Assembly (NCBI GenBank): GCA_965214995.1
Contig: CBDCCT010000002.1
Span: forward strand, 4,030,001 to 4,094,000
Reading direction: 5' to 3'
DNA length: 64,000 bases
DNA from: CBDCCT01 sp965214995
GTDB lineage: Bacteria; Deinococcota; Deinococci; Deinococcales; Trueperaceae
The notes below the pieces were generated by a model that had not been told where the DNA came from, searched no databases, and worked only from the letters and a program-made list of their open reading frames with translations. Shown piece after piece: positions 29,219 through 38,231 of the stretch (within the stretch, counting starts at the first letter, position 1; every line of letters begins with the position of its first letter). Position numbers and translations under genes: made by a program.

Positions 29219-29266
29219 AATTCAGCCTTTTATGCTAGAATTTTAAAAAACGTCTGGAGGAACGTC

Positions 29267-29755
29267 GTGAAGTTTTTTTCTGTGCTGCTGCTCGTCATCG
29301 CCACGCTGCCCACTATGTTGCTCACTGTCTGGGCACAAGAGGACGCCGCCGTCCCCGAGGGTGTGGACGTTGTTGTCACGCTCAACAACGTCGAGAGCGT
29401 CGCCTGGGTCGTCACTGACGTTCAAACTGCGGACGGGATTGAACTCGCCGCCGACGTCGCCGAGTTGGACGTGAGAAATCCGGTCCTGACCCTCACGCCC
29501 GGACTTCGCTACCGCTTTGACAACAACGGCGGCGCGGCGCACCCGCTGGACTTCCGCAAGGCGAACGCCCGCTTTCTGCTCGCGCAGGGCAACCCGCCGG
29601 GGTCCTTGGAGGACGACGACGCGGTTGACTTCGTCGATGACGCCGAAGGGGTGACCTTTACCCTCACCCCGGAGTTGGCGGAAGACTTGGCGCTCTACAC
29701 CTGCACCGTCCACCCGGACATGGTCGGCGATATCGTCATTGCCGGAGGAGAATAA
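29267..29755 (+). CDS. exported cupredoxin-like copper protein
   Basis: 162 residues with a signal peptide (MKFFSVLLLVIATLPTMLLTVWA). Blue-copper ligands are visible: His in AAHPLDF, and the Cys-His-Met loop CTVHPDMVG near the C-terminus. The fold between them matches plastocyanin/azurin-type cupredoxins. GTG 29267 is preceded by GGAGG. Thirty-three bases downstream begins the sulfite-oxidase-type enzyme, so the cupredoxin is a plausible periplasmic electron acceptor for it (inference from context). Confidence 0.82.
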   Translation: MKFFSVLLLVIATLPTMLLTVWAQEDAAVPEGVDVVVTLNNVESVAWVVTDVQTADGIELAADVAELDVRNPVLTLTPGLRYRFDNNGGAAHPLDFRKANARFLLAQGNPPGSLEDDDAVDFVDDAEGVTFTLTPELAEDLALYTCTVHPDMVGDIVIAGGE

Positions 29756-29788
29756 CGTACAGATTCAAAGCTAGGGAAAGGGGAAGTT

Positions 29789-31054
29789 ATGCACAACCTC
29801 GAGGAAGCGCTCGCACGTATCAAAAAGCAAAAGCTCGACCGGCGCGCCTTTTTGCGCCGCGCGACCCTGACGGCGGTGGCCGCGGCGGGCCTGCCGGGCA
29901 TCTTGCGGTACGCGAGCGCCCAGGAGGTGCTGAGCGCCGACGCGTTTATTCCCGGCAAGTCGGACGCGCTCATCGTCCACAACGACGCGACCGGGGTTAT
30001 CGAAACCCCCCTGGCGCTCCTGCGCGAACATGACCTCACCCCGAAAGAGATTCTTTATGTCCGCAACAACCAGATTTTGGAGGGTGCCAAGACTTTAGAG
30101 CCCATCCCTTTAGAAGACTGGACGCTCGAGCTCTCGGGCCTGGTCAAATACCCCACGGTCGTGAGCGCGTCCATGCTCGCCGATATGGAAAGCGTCGAGG
30201 TCGAGATGGTCCTGCAATGCTCGGGCAACGGTCGCGCCTTTTACGCCCGCACCGTGGAAACGAGCGGCACGCAGTGGACGCACGGCGGGATGGGCAACGT
30301 GCGCTTTTCGGGGGTGCCTTTGGCGGCACTTTTGGAGGAACTCGAGCCCGAAATAGACCCGAGCGCCGATTTCCTGACCGCCAACGGGGCCGACATGCCC
30401 GGCGACCGGGCCTCGCGCCCCGACTTTTTGCACAGCATCCCTCTGAACGACGCGCTGCGCCTGGGCGTTTTAGCCACCGAAATGAACGGCGAGCCGATTC
30501 CCGCCATCCACGGCGGCCCGGTGCGCCTCGTCATCCCCGGCTACTACGGCACCATGAACATCAAGTGGCTTTCCGAACTCTCCTTTGACGCGCACGAAAC
30601 GAACAATTACAACCAAATCCCGCGCTACCGCGTGCCCCTCTTGCCCATCGAGCCGGGCTCCGATATTGATTACACCTTCCAAAATTCGCAGCCCAACTGG
30701 GAGCAAAAAATCAAGAGCGTCATCTTTTCGCCCCTGCCCGAAGACGAGGTGGTCGCCGGCCCCGTCACCGTGCGCGGCGTCGCCTGGAACGACGGGGTGG
30801 TGCCCGTGACGGCGGTTGAAATTTCTCTTGACAACGGAGCAAGCTGGAGAACGGCGGAACTTACCACGCCGGAGAGCCCCTTCGCCTGGTATCACTTCCG
30901 CGCCGAAGTTGAACTGCCCGCGGGAGAGGGGCGCATCATGGCGAGGGCGGGCGACGAACTCGGACGCTCTCAGCCGCTGGACGGCTCCGTCCACTGGAAC
31001 CCGTCGGGTTACGAGTGGAACGGCGTAGACATTGTTGATCTCGTGGTGACCTGA
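29789..31054 (+). CDS. Tat-exported molybdopterin oxidoreductase (sulfite oxidase family)
   Basis: 421 residues. A twin-arginine signal RRAFLRRATLTAVAAAGLPG directs folded export. The Moco domain has the molybdenum-ligand Cys in VLQCSGNGRAFY, and GGMGNVRFSGVPLAALLEEL, GGPVRLVIPGYYG and KWLSELSF. The C-terminal Ig-like dimerisation domain (VRGVAWNDGVVPVTAVEISLDNGASWR) is typical of SorA-type sulfite dehydrogenases. Likely it oxidises sulfite or a related S or N compound in the periplasm and passes electrons to the adjacent cupredoxin. moaA at 33191-34168 supplies an early step of its cofactor. Confidence 0.88.
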   Translation: MHNLEEALARIKKQKLDRRAFLRRATLTAVAAAGLPGILRYASAQEVLSADAFIPGKSDALIVHNDATGVIETPLALLREHDLTPKEILYVRNNQILEGAKTLEPIPLEDWTLELSGLVKYPTVVSASMLADMESVEVEMVLQCSGNGRAFYARTVETSGTQWTHGGMGNVRFSGVPLAALLEELEPEIDPSADFLTANGADMPGDRASRPDFLHSIPLNDALRLGVLATEMNGEPIPAIHGGPVRLVIPGYYGTMNIKWLSELSFDAHETNNYNQIPRYRVPLLPIEPGSDIDYTFQNSQPNWEQKIKSVIFSPLPEDEVVAGPVTVRGVAWNDGVVPVTAVEISLDNGASWRTAELTTPESPFAWYHFRAEVELPAGEGRIMARAGDELGRSQPLDGSVHWNPSGYEWNGVDIVDLVVT

Positions 31055-31082
31055 ACCTTCCAGCTAAGCCTTGTTGACGTCG

Positions 31083-31108
31083 CCCTACGGGAACTCCCGT
31101 AGGGTTTT
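31083..31108 (+). terminator. rho-independent terminator after the molybdoenzyme
   Basis: CCCTACGGG-AACT-CCCGTAGGG (31083-31104), a perfect 9-bp stem with a four-base loop, followed by TTTT. Confidence 0.88.
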
Positions 31109-31194
31109 GATTTACGGGCGTTCGTATGGGTTAACAACAAACTTTTTGAGATGTACGCTTTATCCTGTACTTAGTGCAAGAAAAGGAGCCAACC

Positions 31195-32367
31195 ATGACC
31201 GAAGCCGTTATCGTCACCGCCGTCCGCACCCCCGTCGCGCGGGCGCACAAGGGAAAACTCAAAGACACGCGCCCGGATGATTTAGCCGGGTTCATCATCA
31301 AAGAGGCCCTGAAGTGTACGCCGGGGCTCGAGAAAGACCTTATCGACGACGTGATTCTGGGCAATGCGCACCCCGAGGGCGAGGCGGGTTACAACTTAGC
31401 ACGCATCGCGGTGGCGACCGCCGACCTGCAAGACTCGACCGCCGGGGTGACCGTCAACCGCTTTTGCGCGTCGGGTTTGCAAACCATCGTGCAGGGCTCG
31501 CACTCGGTCACGATGGGCATGACCGAGGTCGTCCTGGCGGGCGGCGCGGACTGCTCGAGCCGCGTGCCGATGGGCGGGCACACCATGTCCATCAACCGCG
31601 CGCTCTACAAGCGGTATCCGCAGGCGTATCACACGATGGGTCAGACCGCCGAGGCGGTGGCGAGAAAGTTCGGGATAAGCCGTGAGGAGCAAGACGCGTT
31701 TGCGCTCCGTTCGCATGAGAAGGCGGTGACCGCGTGGGAGGCGGGTAAGTTCGAGAATCACGTGATTCCGGTGCCGACAAAGGTTAAGGATGAAGAAGGT
31801 AATTGGCACGAGGTGGTTTTGGACCGCGACGAGGGACCGCGCGCCGACACCAACCTCGACAAACTCGCCTCGCTCAGAACGGTGTTTGCGGAGGACGAGG
31901 CGGCCACGGTCACGGCGGGGAACAGTAGCCCCCTAAACGACGGCGCAGCTTTGAGCATCATCATGGGTATGGAGGAGGCGCGGGCGCGGGGTTTGACGCC
32001 GCTTGCCAAGCTCGAGCAGGCCGCCGTCGCGGGGGTGCCGCCCGAAATCATGGGTATCGGCCCCGTCCCGGCCATCCGCAAGCTCTTGAAAAAAGTCGGC
32101 ATGACGATTGACGATATCGACCTCGTCGAGATTAACGAGGCCTTTGCGAGTCAGGTCTACTACTGCCAGCAAGAACTCGGCATCCCCGACGAAAAATTCA
32201 ACGTCAACGGCGGGGCCATCGCCATCGGGCACCCCTTAGGCGCGACGGGCGCGCGCATCGCCGCGGACCTATTCGCCGAGATGGCGCGGCGCGACGCAGA
32301 GTGGGGTCTCGTCTCGATGTGCGTGGGCGGCGGTCAGGGGATGGCGGGGCTGTTCAGGCGTCTCTGA
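31195..32367 (+). CDS. thiolase (acetyl-CoA C-acyltransferase)
   Basis: 390 residues from ATG 31195 (AAAAGGAG before it). Catalytic Cys in TVNRFCASGLQTI, the active-site His in NGGAIAIGHPLGATGARI, and the second Cys in VSMCVGGGQGMAGLF; also INEAFASQ. It cleaves 3-ketoacyl-CoA in beta-oxidation or condenses two acetyl-CoA; the nearby acyl-CoA ligase favours the first. The metallophosphoesterase GTG starts two bases after its stop, so both are probably translated from one message. Confidence 0.93.
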   Translation: MTEAVIVTAVRTPVARAHKGKLKDTRPDDLAGFIIKEALKCTPGLEKDLIDDVILGNAHPEGEAGYNLARIAVATADLQDSTAGVTVNRFCASGLQTIVQGSHSVTMGMTEVVLAGGADCSSRVPMGGHTMSINRALYKRYPQAYHTMGQTAEAVARKFGISREEQDAFALRSHEKAVTAWEAGKFENHVIPVPTKVKDEEGNWHEVVLDRDEGPRADTNLDKLASLRTVFAEDEAATVTAGNSSPLNDGAALSIIMGMEEARARGLTPLAKLEQAAVAGVPPEIMGIGPVPAIRKLLKKVGMTIDDIDLVEINEAFASQVYYCQQELGIPDEKFNVNGGAIAIGHPLGATGARIAADLFAEMARRDAEWGLVSMCVGGGQGMAGLFRRL

Positions 32368-32368
32368 A

Positions 32369-33181
32369 GTGAGCTGGGGCAAATCCCTGTTACGTGGCTT
32401 GGGCTTGGCGGCGTTGGGCGGCGCGACGGCGTTCGCGGGCGGGATGGTCCGTCAGGCTTACCAAACGCCCCAGGTGAGCCGCTACCGGGTGCCGCTGCGG
32501 GGGCTCGCGCGTCCTTTACGCGTGGTGCAGATGAGCGATTTGCACACGGGGCTATACATCCATGAGGAGACGCTGGCGCGTTGGGTGGCGCTCGCCAACG
32601 CGCAACGCCCCGACCTCGTTGTCATCACAGGCGACTTCGCGGACCGCTTCTCCCTTTCACCGCTGCCGAGCCTCGAGCACACCCTCACAAAACTCCGCGC
32701 GCCCCTCGGCATTTGGGGCGTGTGGGGCAACCATGACCGCTGGCGTTATCAGAATATTGGGCTTTTGTTGAGGACGCTTCAAGCCGCAAACATCCGCATC
32801 CTCAATAACGACGGGGTGAGGCTTCGTAATGACCTTTATCTAGCGGGCGTGGACGATGTGCTCGAGGGCTCCCCCAACCTTCAAAAAGCCCTGCAAAACC
32901 TGCCGCAGGACGCCTCGAGTCTCCTTCTGCTCCACAACCCCGACCTCTTGCCCGAAGTGCCCGCGCACATTAGCCTCACGCTGTGCGGCCACACACACGG
33001 CGGGCAGATCAAAGCGCCACTTTACGGCGCGATTTTTACCTCGTCGGATTATGGAAAGCGGTTTGCGGAAGGCTGGGTAAAAGAGAACGCTTACGTGTCG
33101 CGCGGGCTCGGGGTGACGGTGCTACCCTTTAGATTTAGGTGCCCGCCCGAACTCGTGGTGCTGGACCTTGAGCCCGCCTAG
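32369..33181 (+). CDS. calcineurin-type metallophosphoesterase (YkuE-like), membrane-anchored
   Basis: 270 residues. Metal motifs: VVQMSDLHTG (DxH), VVITGDFADRF (GD), VWGNHDRW (GNHD), and CGHTHGGQIKAPLYG (GHTHGGQ). The N-terminus GKSLLRGLGLAALGGATAFAGGM is a signal anchor, as in YkuE/LpxG-like phosphoesterases that act on the outer face of the membrane, some on UDP-lipid intermediates. Start GTG 32369 right after the thiolase stop. Substrate unknown. Confidence 0.88.
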   Translation: MSWGKSLLRGLGLAALGGATAFAGGMVRQAYQTPQVSRYRVPLRGLARPLRVVQMSDLHTGLYIHEETLARWVALANAQRPDLVVITGDFADRFSLSPLPSLEHTLTKLRAPLGIWGVWGNHDRWRYQNIGLLLRTLQAANIRILNNDGVRLRNDLYLAGVDDVLEGSPNLQKALQNLPQDASSLLLLHNPDLLPEVPAHISLTLCGHTHGGQIKAPLYGAIFTSSDYGKRFAEGWVKENAYVSRGLGVTVLPFRFRCPPELVVLDLEPA

Positions 33182-33190
33182 CCCTCTCCT

Positions 33191-34168
33191 TTAACCGCCA
33201 ATCGCCACCATCGTCCGGGGCCTTTCGACGGGCGTGGTAATGCCCGACTTCACCTTGCGGTGGGCGGCAATTAGGAACACCTCTTGAATCGCGGGGACGG
33301 GGTCGGGCGCGCGCAGCGCCTCACGCATATCAAGCTCGCGGTCGGTCATGAGGCAAGGCCGCACTTTACCGTCGCTGGTCAGGCGCATCCGGCTGCACGC
33401 GCCGCAGAAGGGCTCGGACACGGGATTGATAAAGCCAATCGCCCCCTCCCAGCCCGGCACCTTGAAGAGTTTCGCGGGGGCGCTCGGGTCGGTGGTGAGG
33501 GGCTCGAGCCCGCCCACCACTCTCTCCAACCGCTCCCTAATCTCTTTGCCGGGTACGAATGCATCAAAATACGCGTCCCGGTCGGCATTATTCAGGTGCA
33601 TGTACTCGATATAGCGCACGTGGATGGGCTGGTCACGAGTAAGTTCGGCCAGCGGGAGAATTTCTTCATCGTTAATGCCTCGAATCACCACCGCATTGAG
33701 TTTGACCGGATGCAGCCCCGCCGCCATGACCGCCTCGATACCCCGCCACACCTGCCGGATGTCGCCGCCGTTGGTCGCGCGCTTGAACGCGTCCGGGTCT
33801 ACCGCGTCCAAGGAAATATTCACGCGGTCCAGCCCCGCCGCCAAGAGGTCGGGCAGGCGGCGCTCGAGCAGACTCGCATTCGTCGTAATCGCCACGTCGT
33901 GAACGCCCAAGCTTTTAGCGTGTGCAATCATCTCGGGGAGTTCCTTACGCAGCAGCGGTTCGCCCCCGGTAAAGCGCACCGAGTCCATGCCTAAGCCCAC
34001 GGCGGCCTCTAAGACGTTGGCGACATCCCGGACGCTCACCGTGCCTAAAGGGTCCTTACCGCCCGCGCCCAGCGGGTCGCAGTAGAAACACTTGTAGTTG
34101 CAGCGCGGCGTCACGCTGATGCGGAGGTCTCTCACGACGCGCCCGTGCTGGTCAACGAGTGACTTCAT
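33191..34168 (-). CDS. moaA: GTP 3',8-cyclase MoaA
   Basis: 325 residues of the radical SAM superfamily. CNYKCFYC (CxxxCxxC) binds the SAM cluster, RFTGGEPLLR binds SAM, and the C-terminal cluster site CGACSRMRLTSDGKVRPCL binds the GTP cluster; the protein ends in the GG tail MoaA needs. It makes the first molybdenum cofactor intermediate with MoaC. Convergent with the metallophosphoesterase and 2 kb from the molybdoenzyme. GGGAG precedes the ATG, and TACTAT about 60 bases upstream is a possible -10. Confidence 0.95.
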   Translation of the reverse strand: MKSLVDQHGRVVRDLRISVTPRCNYKCFYCDPLGAGGKDPLGTVSVRDVANVLEAAVGLGMDSVRFTGGEPLLRKELPEMIAHAKSLGVHDVAITTNASLLERRLPDLLAAGLDRVNISLDAVDPDAFKRATNGGDIRQVWRGIEAVMAAGLHPVKLNAVVIRGINDEEILPLAELTRDQPIHVRYIEYMHLNNADRDAYFDAFVPGKEIRERLERVVGGLEPLTTDPSAPAKLFKVPGWEGAIGFINPVSEPFCGACSRMRLTSDGKVRPCLMTDRELDMREALRAPDPVPAIQEVFLIAAHRKVKSGITTPVERPRTMVAIGG

Positions 34169-34314
34169 ATGCTCCCTTGGCTGAAACGGCGTTGCTCATA
34201 GTTTTTCTATAGTACACGGTGGAAAGAGTGAGCCATGTTACTGCGGGATGAACGGGAGAAGCGCGTGTAACTCGGCGGAAAGTACAACTGTAAGGGACAA
34301 ACTTTCATGAAAGC

Positions 34315-36003
34315 TTACTCGAGCCCCACCCGCACCCGCACCACCCCCGCCCGCTCATGTTTCGCCGTTAGCCCCACCTCTCCCCCGTTGGGCGCGTGGA
34401 CGACCCACTCGAGCTTCATTCTCTCGCTCGTCTCGTCCGCGCCGAAAAAAGGATGCGGCACCGAGGACTTGTAAGCGCGTCCCTCCAACTGCCCGCGCTC
34501 TTCTCTAAGTTCGCCGGAGACGAGGCTCGAGTCTTCCGGCAGCTCAATCTCCGCCACCACGCCGCGCACGCTCCTGTTTTCCAGCGCCTTTTTGGTGACG
34601 TAGGTCGGCAGCCAGCCCGTGTTGTGGACGACGAATTGGACGCAGTAGTGTTCATTCCCAAGCGGCTCGACCTTCACGTCGAAAAGCTCCAACTTGGGTG
34701 AGATTAAGAGGTGCCACACGACCCACGCGGGGAAGCGCTCGAGTTCTTTCTCGAGCAGTTCCGGCGGCGGGTTCCGGAATGCATAAAGCATATTCCAGCC
34801 GCCAAGCTCCACCTCACCAAGCTGCGGATGCTCAAAGGCGTACCAGTCCACATATCCCTTACCGCCTAACACCTCGTCGCTCCATTTCAAGAGCTTGAGG
34901 TCGTCCTCCACCGGATGCTCCCGGTACCACTCGATAAATTTGCGCCCTTCGATGCCCGCCTCTACCTGCGGGCTCCAGATTTCCACCGTCCAGCCGAACA
35001 CGCCCAAGTGGTCAAAGAGCCAGTCGTCGAACGCACCCGTCATCACCTCCTTGGGGTGATAGCGGAAGTCGTGGTAGACCGAGACGTTGGGATAGCCCGT
35101 GAGTTCGGTGCCCTTTTGCCCGATTTTTTGAAAGGTCCAGAGGTCTTCGGCGGGCATCGCCTCGTCGGGCTGATGCGACGAGGGGCGCAGGAGCACGCCG
35201 CCGTGCGTGTGAAAGGTGACGCCGCCCGTGATGTTGGGATGTTCGGCGACGAACGCGACAACATTACGCACCTCCGGCTCCGAGGTCGGGTAGAGCCCCG
35301 CGCCCTTTTGCTTGCCCTCTTGCCGCCATTCGGAAGGGAAATTGCGGTTTAGGTCCAGGCCCTCCTTGACGGGTCTAAGATTCAGCGTCATCCCGTCGTA
35401 GTTCTCCAATGTTCCTTCGGGCAGCACGCGGTAGTAGGTCCCGCCCGTTTCGGCAGGCTCGCGGCGCACCAACAAGCGCGGGTCGTGCGTTGACACCTTC
35501 CAGGGTCCGTTCTCGTCCCGCAAACGCATCAGCAGCATCTGTCCGTCGCCGTCCACGTCCTCGCGTACTAAACCCTTCAGCGGCTCCTCGTTGTAGGGAT
35601 AAGGCCGGGTGGACGAACGGATGATTTTAGGTTTATCGGCGAGCGCCCACTCCGCGCCGTCGGGATTGACGCGGGGGCAGAGGTAGAAGGCTCGAGAGTC
35701 CAAACAGCGCGTAATGGACTCGTCCTCGCCGTAGCCGTTGACAAGCGTGTGCAGCAGGTAAAGGCACGCCATCGACGGCGACACCTCGGTGGCGTGGATG
35801 TTGCCGTCCACCCACAGGGCGGGCTTATCACCCGCCGCGCCCGTCTCGGTGTTCGTGACGGTGAGGAGCCACACGTCGCGCCCTTCAAAACTTTTGCCGA
35901 TGCTTTCGATTTGGACGAGCTGCGGGTGCTCTTTGGCGTAGGCGTGGAGGAGGCTCGAGAGCTCACTGTAGCGGTAGTAAGTGTTAAAACGGGGGGTGGG
36001 CAT
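34315..36003 (-). CDS. M14-family zinc carboxypeptidase
   Basis: 562 residues. Zinc ligands H and E in WVDGNIHATEVS (HxxE) and His in GVTFHTHGGVL; substrate-side PRVNPDGAEWAL and LDLNRNFPSEW (Asn-Arg) and the catalytic Glu in GWTVEIWSP. A C-terminal beta-sandwich of about 160 residues follows. No signal peptide is obvious, so it may act in the cytoplasm, or its export is not recognised here. It likely removes C-terminal residues from peptides. Stands alone, convergent to nothing close. Confidence 0.9.
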   Translation of the reverse strand: MPTPRFNTYYRYSELSSLLHAYAKEHPQLVQIESIGKSFEGRDVWLLTVTNTETGAAGDKPALWVDGNIHATEVSPSMACLYLLHTLVNGYGEDESITRCLDSRAFYLCPRVNPDGAEWALADKPKIIRSSTRPYPYNEEPLKGLVREDVDGDGQMLLMRLRDENGPWKVSTHDPRLLVRREPAETGGTYYRVLPEGTLENYDGMTLNLRPVKEGLDLNRNFPSEWRQEGKQKGAGLYPTSEPEVRNVVAFVAEHPNITGGVTFHTHGGVLLRPSSHQPDEAMPAEDLWTFQKIGQKGTELTGYPNVSVYHDFRYHPKEVMTGAFDDWLFDHLGVFGWTVEIWSPQVEAGIEGRKFIEWYREHPVEDDLKLLKWSDEVLGGKGYVDWYAFEHPQLGEVELGGWNMLYAFRNPPPELLEKELERFPAWVVWHLLISPKLELFDVKVEPLGNEHYCVQFVVHNTGWLPTYVTKKALENRSVRGVVAEIELPEDSSLVSGELREERGQLEGRAYKSSVPHPFFGADETSERMKLEWVVHAPNGGEVGLTAKHERAGVVRVRVGLE

Positions 36004-36060
36004 AAAGGTATCGTACCTGTTGCGTTTTGGGGGCGAAGGTTTTCAAGAAGAGACAACTAA

Positions 36061-36365
36061 ACAACCGAGGGTAAACCCCTGCACGAGGCGAACATCTTAA
36101 CGCCACTTTCAGGTCGCTTCAAGGCGGCGGGTTGCCCGAGAAGATGAGGCTTTACGACCTGCGCCACACGCACGCCTCGCTGCTCCTCTTGGTCGGGGTG
36201 CATCCCAAAATTGTGAGCGAGCGTTTGGGGCGCTCGAGCATCGTCACCACCCTCGACACCTACAGCCACGTCAGCCCGAGCTTGCAGCGGGAGAGCGCCG
36301 ACAAGCTGGACGCGCTGCTTTTTGGCGAACCCGCTAAGCGCGGCGATGCGGCGGCCCTGAACTGA
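36061..36365 (+). pseudogene. tyrosine recombinase (integrase) C-terminal remnant, frameshifted
   Basis: 36061 onward reads GKPLHEANILTPLSGRFKAAG in one frame; after a missing T near 36130 the next frame reads LPEKMRLYDLRHTHASLLLLVG, VHPKIVSERLG, TTLDTYSHVSP, with the R-H and Tyr active-site residues of phage-type integrases. The catalytic N-terminal half is absent. It points toward, and ends 103 bases from, the 3' end of tRNA-Pro, the usual place for an integrase, so it marks an older lost island. It is not closely similar to the integrase at 47149. Confidence 0.82.
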
Positions 36366-36405
36366 GTTTAGGGGACAAGCGGCACACTATAGGCACACAA
36401 ACGGA

Positions 36406-36445
36406 GAAGAGCGGCTAAGCCTTGAACTTAGCCGCTCTTCTTTTT
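36406..36445 (+). terminator. strong rho-independent terminator
   Basis: GAAGAGCGGCTAAG / CTTAGCCGCTCTTC, a perfect 14-bp stem with a seven-base loop, followed by TTTTTC on the plus strand. It separates the integrase remnant from the converging tRNA-Pro. Confidence 0.9.
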
Positions 36446-36467
36446 CCCGTCCTGCACAGTGTTTCTT

Positions 36468-36544
36468 TGGTCGGGGTGGCCAGATTTGAACTGACGACCA
36501 CTTGACCCCCAGTCAAGTGCGCTACCAGGCTGCGCTACACCCCG
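36468..36544 (-). tRNA. tRNA-Pro(GGG)
   Basis: Reverse strand folds as a cloverleaf: acceptor CGGGGTG/CACCCCG, anticodon arm CTTGA-CTGGGGG-TCAAG giving anticodon GGG, T-arm with GTTCAAATC. CCA is encoded (36470-36468). Its 3' side faces the integrase remnant. Confidence 0.95.
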
Positions 36545-36842
36545 TCACGTGCAGTTTTATGCTCAGTGGTCACAACACCAACACGCTGATGCGACCGTTT
36601 GAAAGTGTATCACTTACAAAGAGAGAATTGCAAGAATTTGAATTTATCGAATTTTGCCGGGTTCGGTCAGGCTTTGAGGGGGCTCGAGCCTCCTGCCTTA
36701 ACCTGAAGGGGCGGGGACAGCGACACTGTTGACAAACCTCCTACTCGCTCAGGAATCCGGTAGCCAAAGCTGATAGCTGTAAACCGCCCAAGAGAGAAGC
36801 CCCCAATACATCCAGGGACTCTCGTCTTGCGTCCCTCACGAT

Positions 36843-36896
36843 TTTTCTTTGGTAGGCGCGGGCAGGATTGAACTGCCGACCTCCACAGTGTCAATG
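36843..36896. repeat. left attachment site (tRNA-Val 3' remnant)
   Basis: Exact copy of 48373-48426. It contains the T-arm, acceptor 3' strand and CCA of tRNA-Val but lacks the 5' half, so it is the displaced end of the target gene. Confidence 0.92.
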
Positions 36897-36997
36897 AGAA
36901 GCAGCGGTCACGGAGGGACCCTGGTAAACCCCGAAGGACGTGCTACACATGATTATCATTTGTTACCGCCCCCCTGAGTTTGCCGAAGTTTGGCGGT

Positions 36998-37020
36998 ATA
37001 GGGGTCAAGATAGGGGTCAA
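36998..37020. repeat. left-end ATAGGGGTCAA direct repeats (candidate integrase arm sites)
   Basis: ATAGGGGTCAA occurs at 36998-37008 and 37010-37020, about 100 bases inside the left attachment site. The same 11-mer is doubled at the right end (48290-48311), in the same orientation. Confidence 0.75.
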
Positions 37021-37029
37021 CCGCAGCGC

Positions 37030-38166
37030 CTACCCGCCCCGTGCCTGACGCTCTTTCCTGTGCTTGGCACTCCCGCACCGCCCCGCGCCGCACTGCGTCC
37101 GGTTGCCATGATTGGGCACGAAGGGCGCACCGCAGACCTCGCACAGCCGCACACCTTTGTCGCCAACCCAAAGCTCGGCTAACTTGGCGTGGGCGTGGGC
37201 GTAGGCGTGGGGGGAGCACGTGGCGGTCACGCGCCCCATGTGAGGCTCGAGCCCGTAGCCCCACGCGGGCTCACTCCGCACGTGCCCGTCAAACACGCTG
37301 TAGAGGAACCCCGCCACGTCGCCTCGGAAAGAGTGCGCGTTCTTGGTGCGGGTAGTCACCTCTTGCAGCCCCCTAAGCGCGCGCCACACGCCCCAGTCGG
37401 CGGCGTCCCAATCCCGGCGCATGACCGCCAGCACGGGCGCGGGGCCTCTGACCGCGCGGGCCGCTTCCTCCTCGGCGCGTTGCGTCGCCCGCTCGTCTAC
37501 CACGCGCCGCGCGTCCAGTTCTGCCAACTCCCCCTCGAGCCACGCCCGCAGCCCCGCTAGCCCCTCCTTATCGAAAATGGCCCGCGCTTGCTTGGTTGCT
37601 CTCACGTAGGCGGCGAGCCCCAGCCACGACTCGAGGGTGTTCTCATGCGGAACGGGGGACAGCCCGCTTCGGCTGGCAAGCTTCAGCACGGCGTTCTTGA
37701 GCCGGGCGACGCGCCGCCCCTCCCGCCAGTGCGGGATGAACCCGGCGAGGTACGTCAGTTCGCCCAGAAGATTGGTGTCATCCGCATACTCGGCTGTCCA
37801 GAAGGTTGTGAAATCAGCCCGGACTAGGCGCGGGTAGCCCGTCGCGGGGGGCGGGCCGGGCTCCCATGTGTCCGCTGTGTTCTCGAAGTCCACATGCCCG
37901 TGAAGCAGGGGGCGGAGCGTATCAACCTCCGACGCGTCAGGCCCCAGCGTCAACATGTCACCCGCGCGGCGGGCACCCGTCACACCCGGCTCAGTCCGCA
38001 CCTCGAGGGCCGGGGCCGTTGTGTAGCTCATAGGCACCTCGAGGGGAAAGCCCCGCGAGACATCCCACGGCGGCACCTCGTCCGGGCCGTCAGCCCACCG
38101 CAGGGGTAGGGGCTGGACCCTCCACAAAAACGTGATTGATTTTTGGGGCGATTTGGCGGTTTCCAT
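37030..38166 (-). CDS. protein with C-terminal CGNR-like zinc finger
   Basis: 378 residues from ATG 38166, which follows TATAAC (38178-38173) by six bases; the frame also opens 14 codons upstream. The C-terminus CEVCGAPFVPNHGNRTQC...RC then a basic tail resembles the CGNR zinc finger of putative stress-induced regulators, and the rest is a long helical region with no clear family. Found at the end of the island away from the integrase and divergent from the replication cassette, with a palindrome between them. A regulatory role is inferred, not shown. Confidence 0.6.
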   Translation of the reverse strand: METAKSPQKSITFLWRVQPLPLRWADGPDEVPPWDVSRGFPLEVPMSYTTAPALEVRTEPGVTGARRAGDMLTLGPDASEVDTLRPLLHGHVDFENTADTWEPGPPPATGYPRLVRADFTTFWTAEYADDTNLLGELTYLAGFIPHWREGRRVARLKNAVLKLASRSGLSPVPHENTLESWLGLAAYVRATKQARAIFDKEGLAGLRAWLEGELAELDARRVVDERATQRAEEEAARAVRGPAPVLAVMRRDWDAADWGVWRALRGLQEVTTRTKNAHSFRGDVAGFLYSVFDGHVRSEPAWGYGLEPHMGRVTATCSPHAYAHAHAKLAELWVGDKGVRLCEVCGAPFVPNHGNRTQCGAGRCGSAKHRKERQARGG

Positions 38167-38191
38167 ACGGCAGTTATAGCGCAACAATGGG

Positions 38192-38213
38192 ATTTGTTGA
38201 ACGTTCAATAAAT
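38192..38213. promoter_or_regulatory. 22-bp palindromic operator between divergent element genes
   Basis: ATTTGTTGAAC-GTTCAATAAAT is an inverted repeat with one mismatch per arm pair and a perfect TTGAACGTTCAA core. It lies between the starts of the zinc-finger gene (38166, minus) and the HTH gene (38232, plus), so it can control both directions. Confidence 0.65.
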
Positions 38214-38231
38214 CTTTTGGGAGGTAAACGA

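Noticed and set aside
38192..38213. LexA-type SOS box
   Set aside because: GAAC and GTTC abut with no four-base spacer, so it does not match the Gram-positive LexA consensus.
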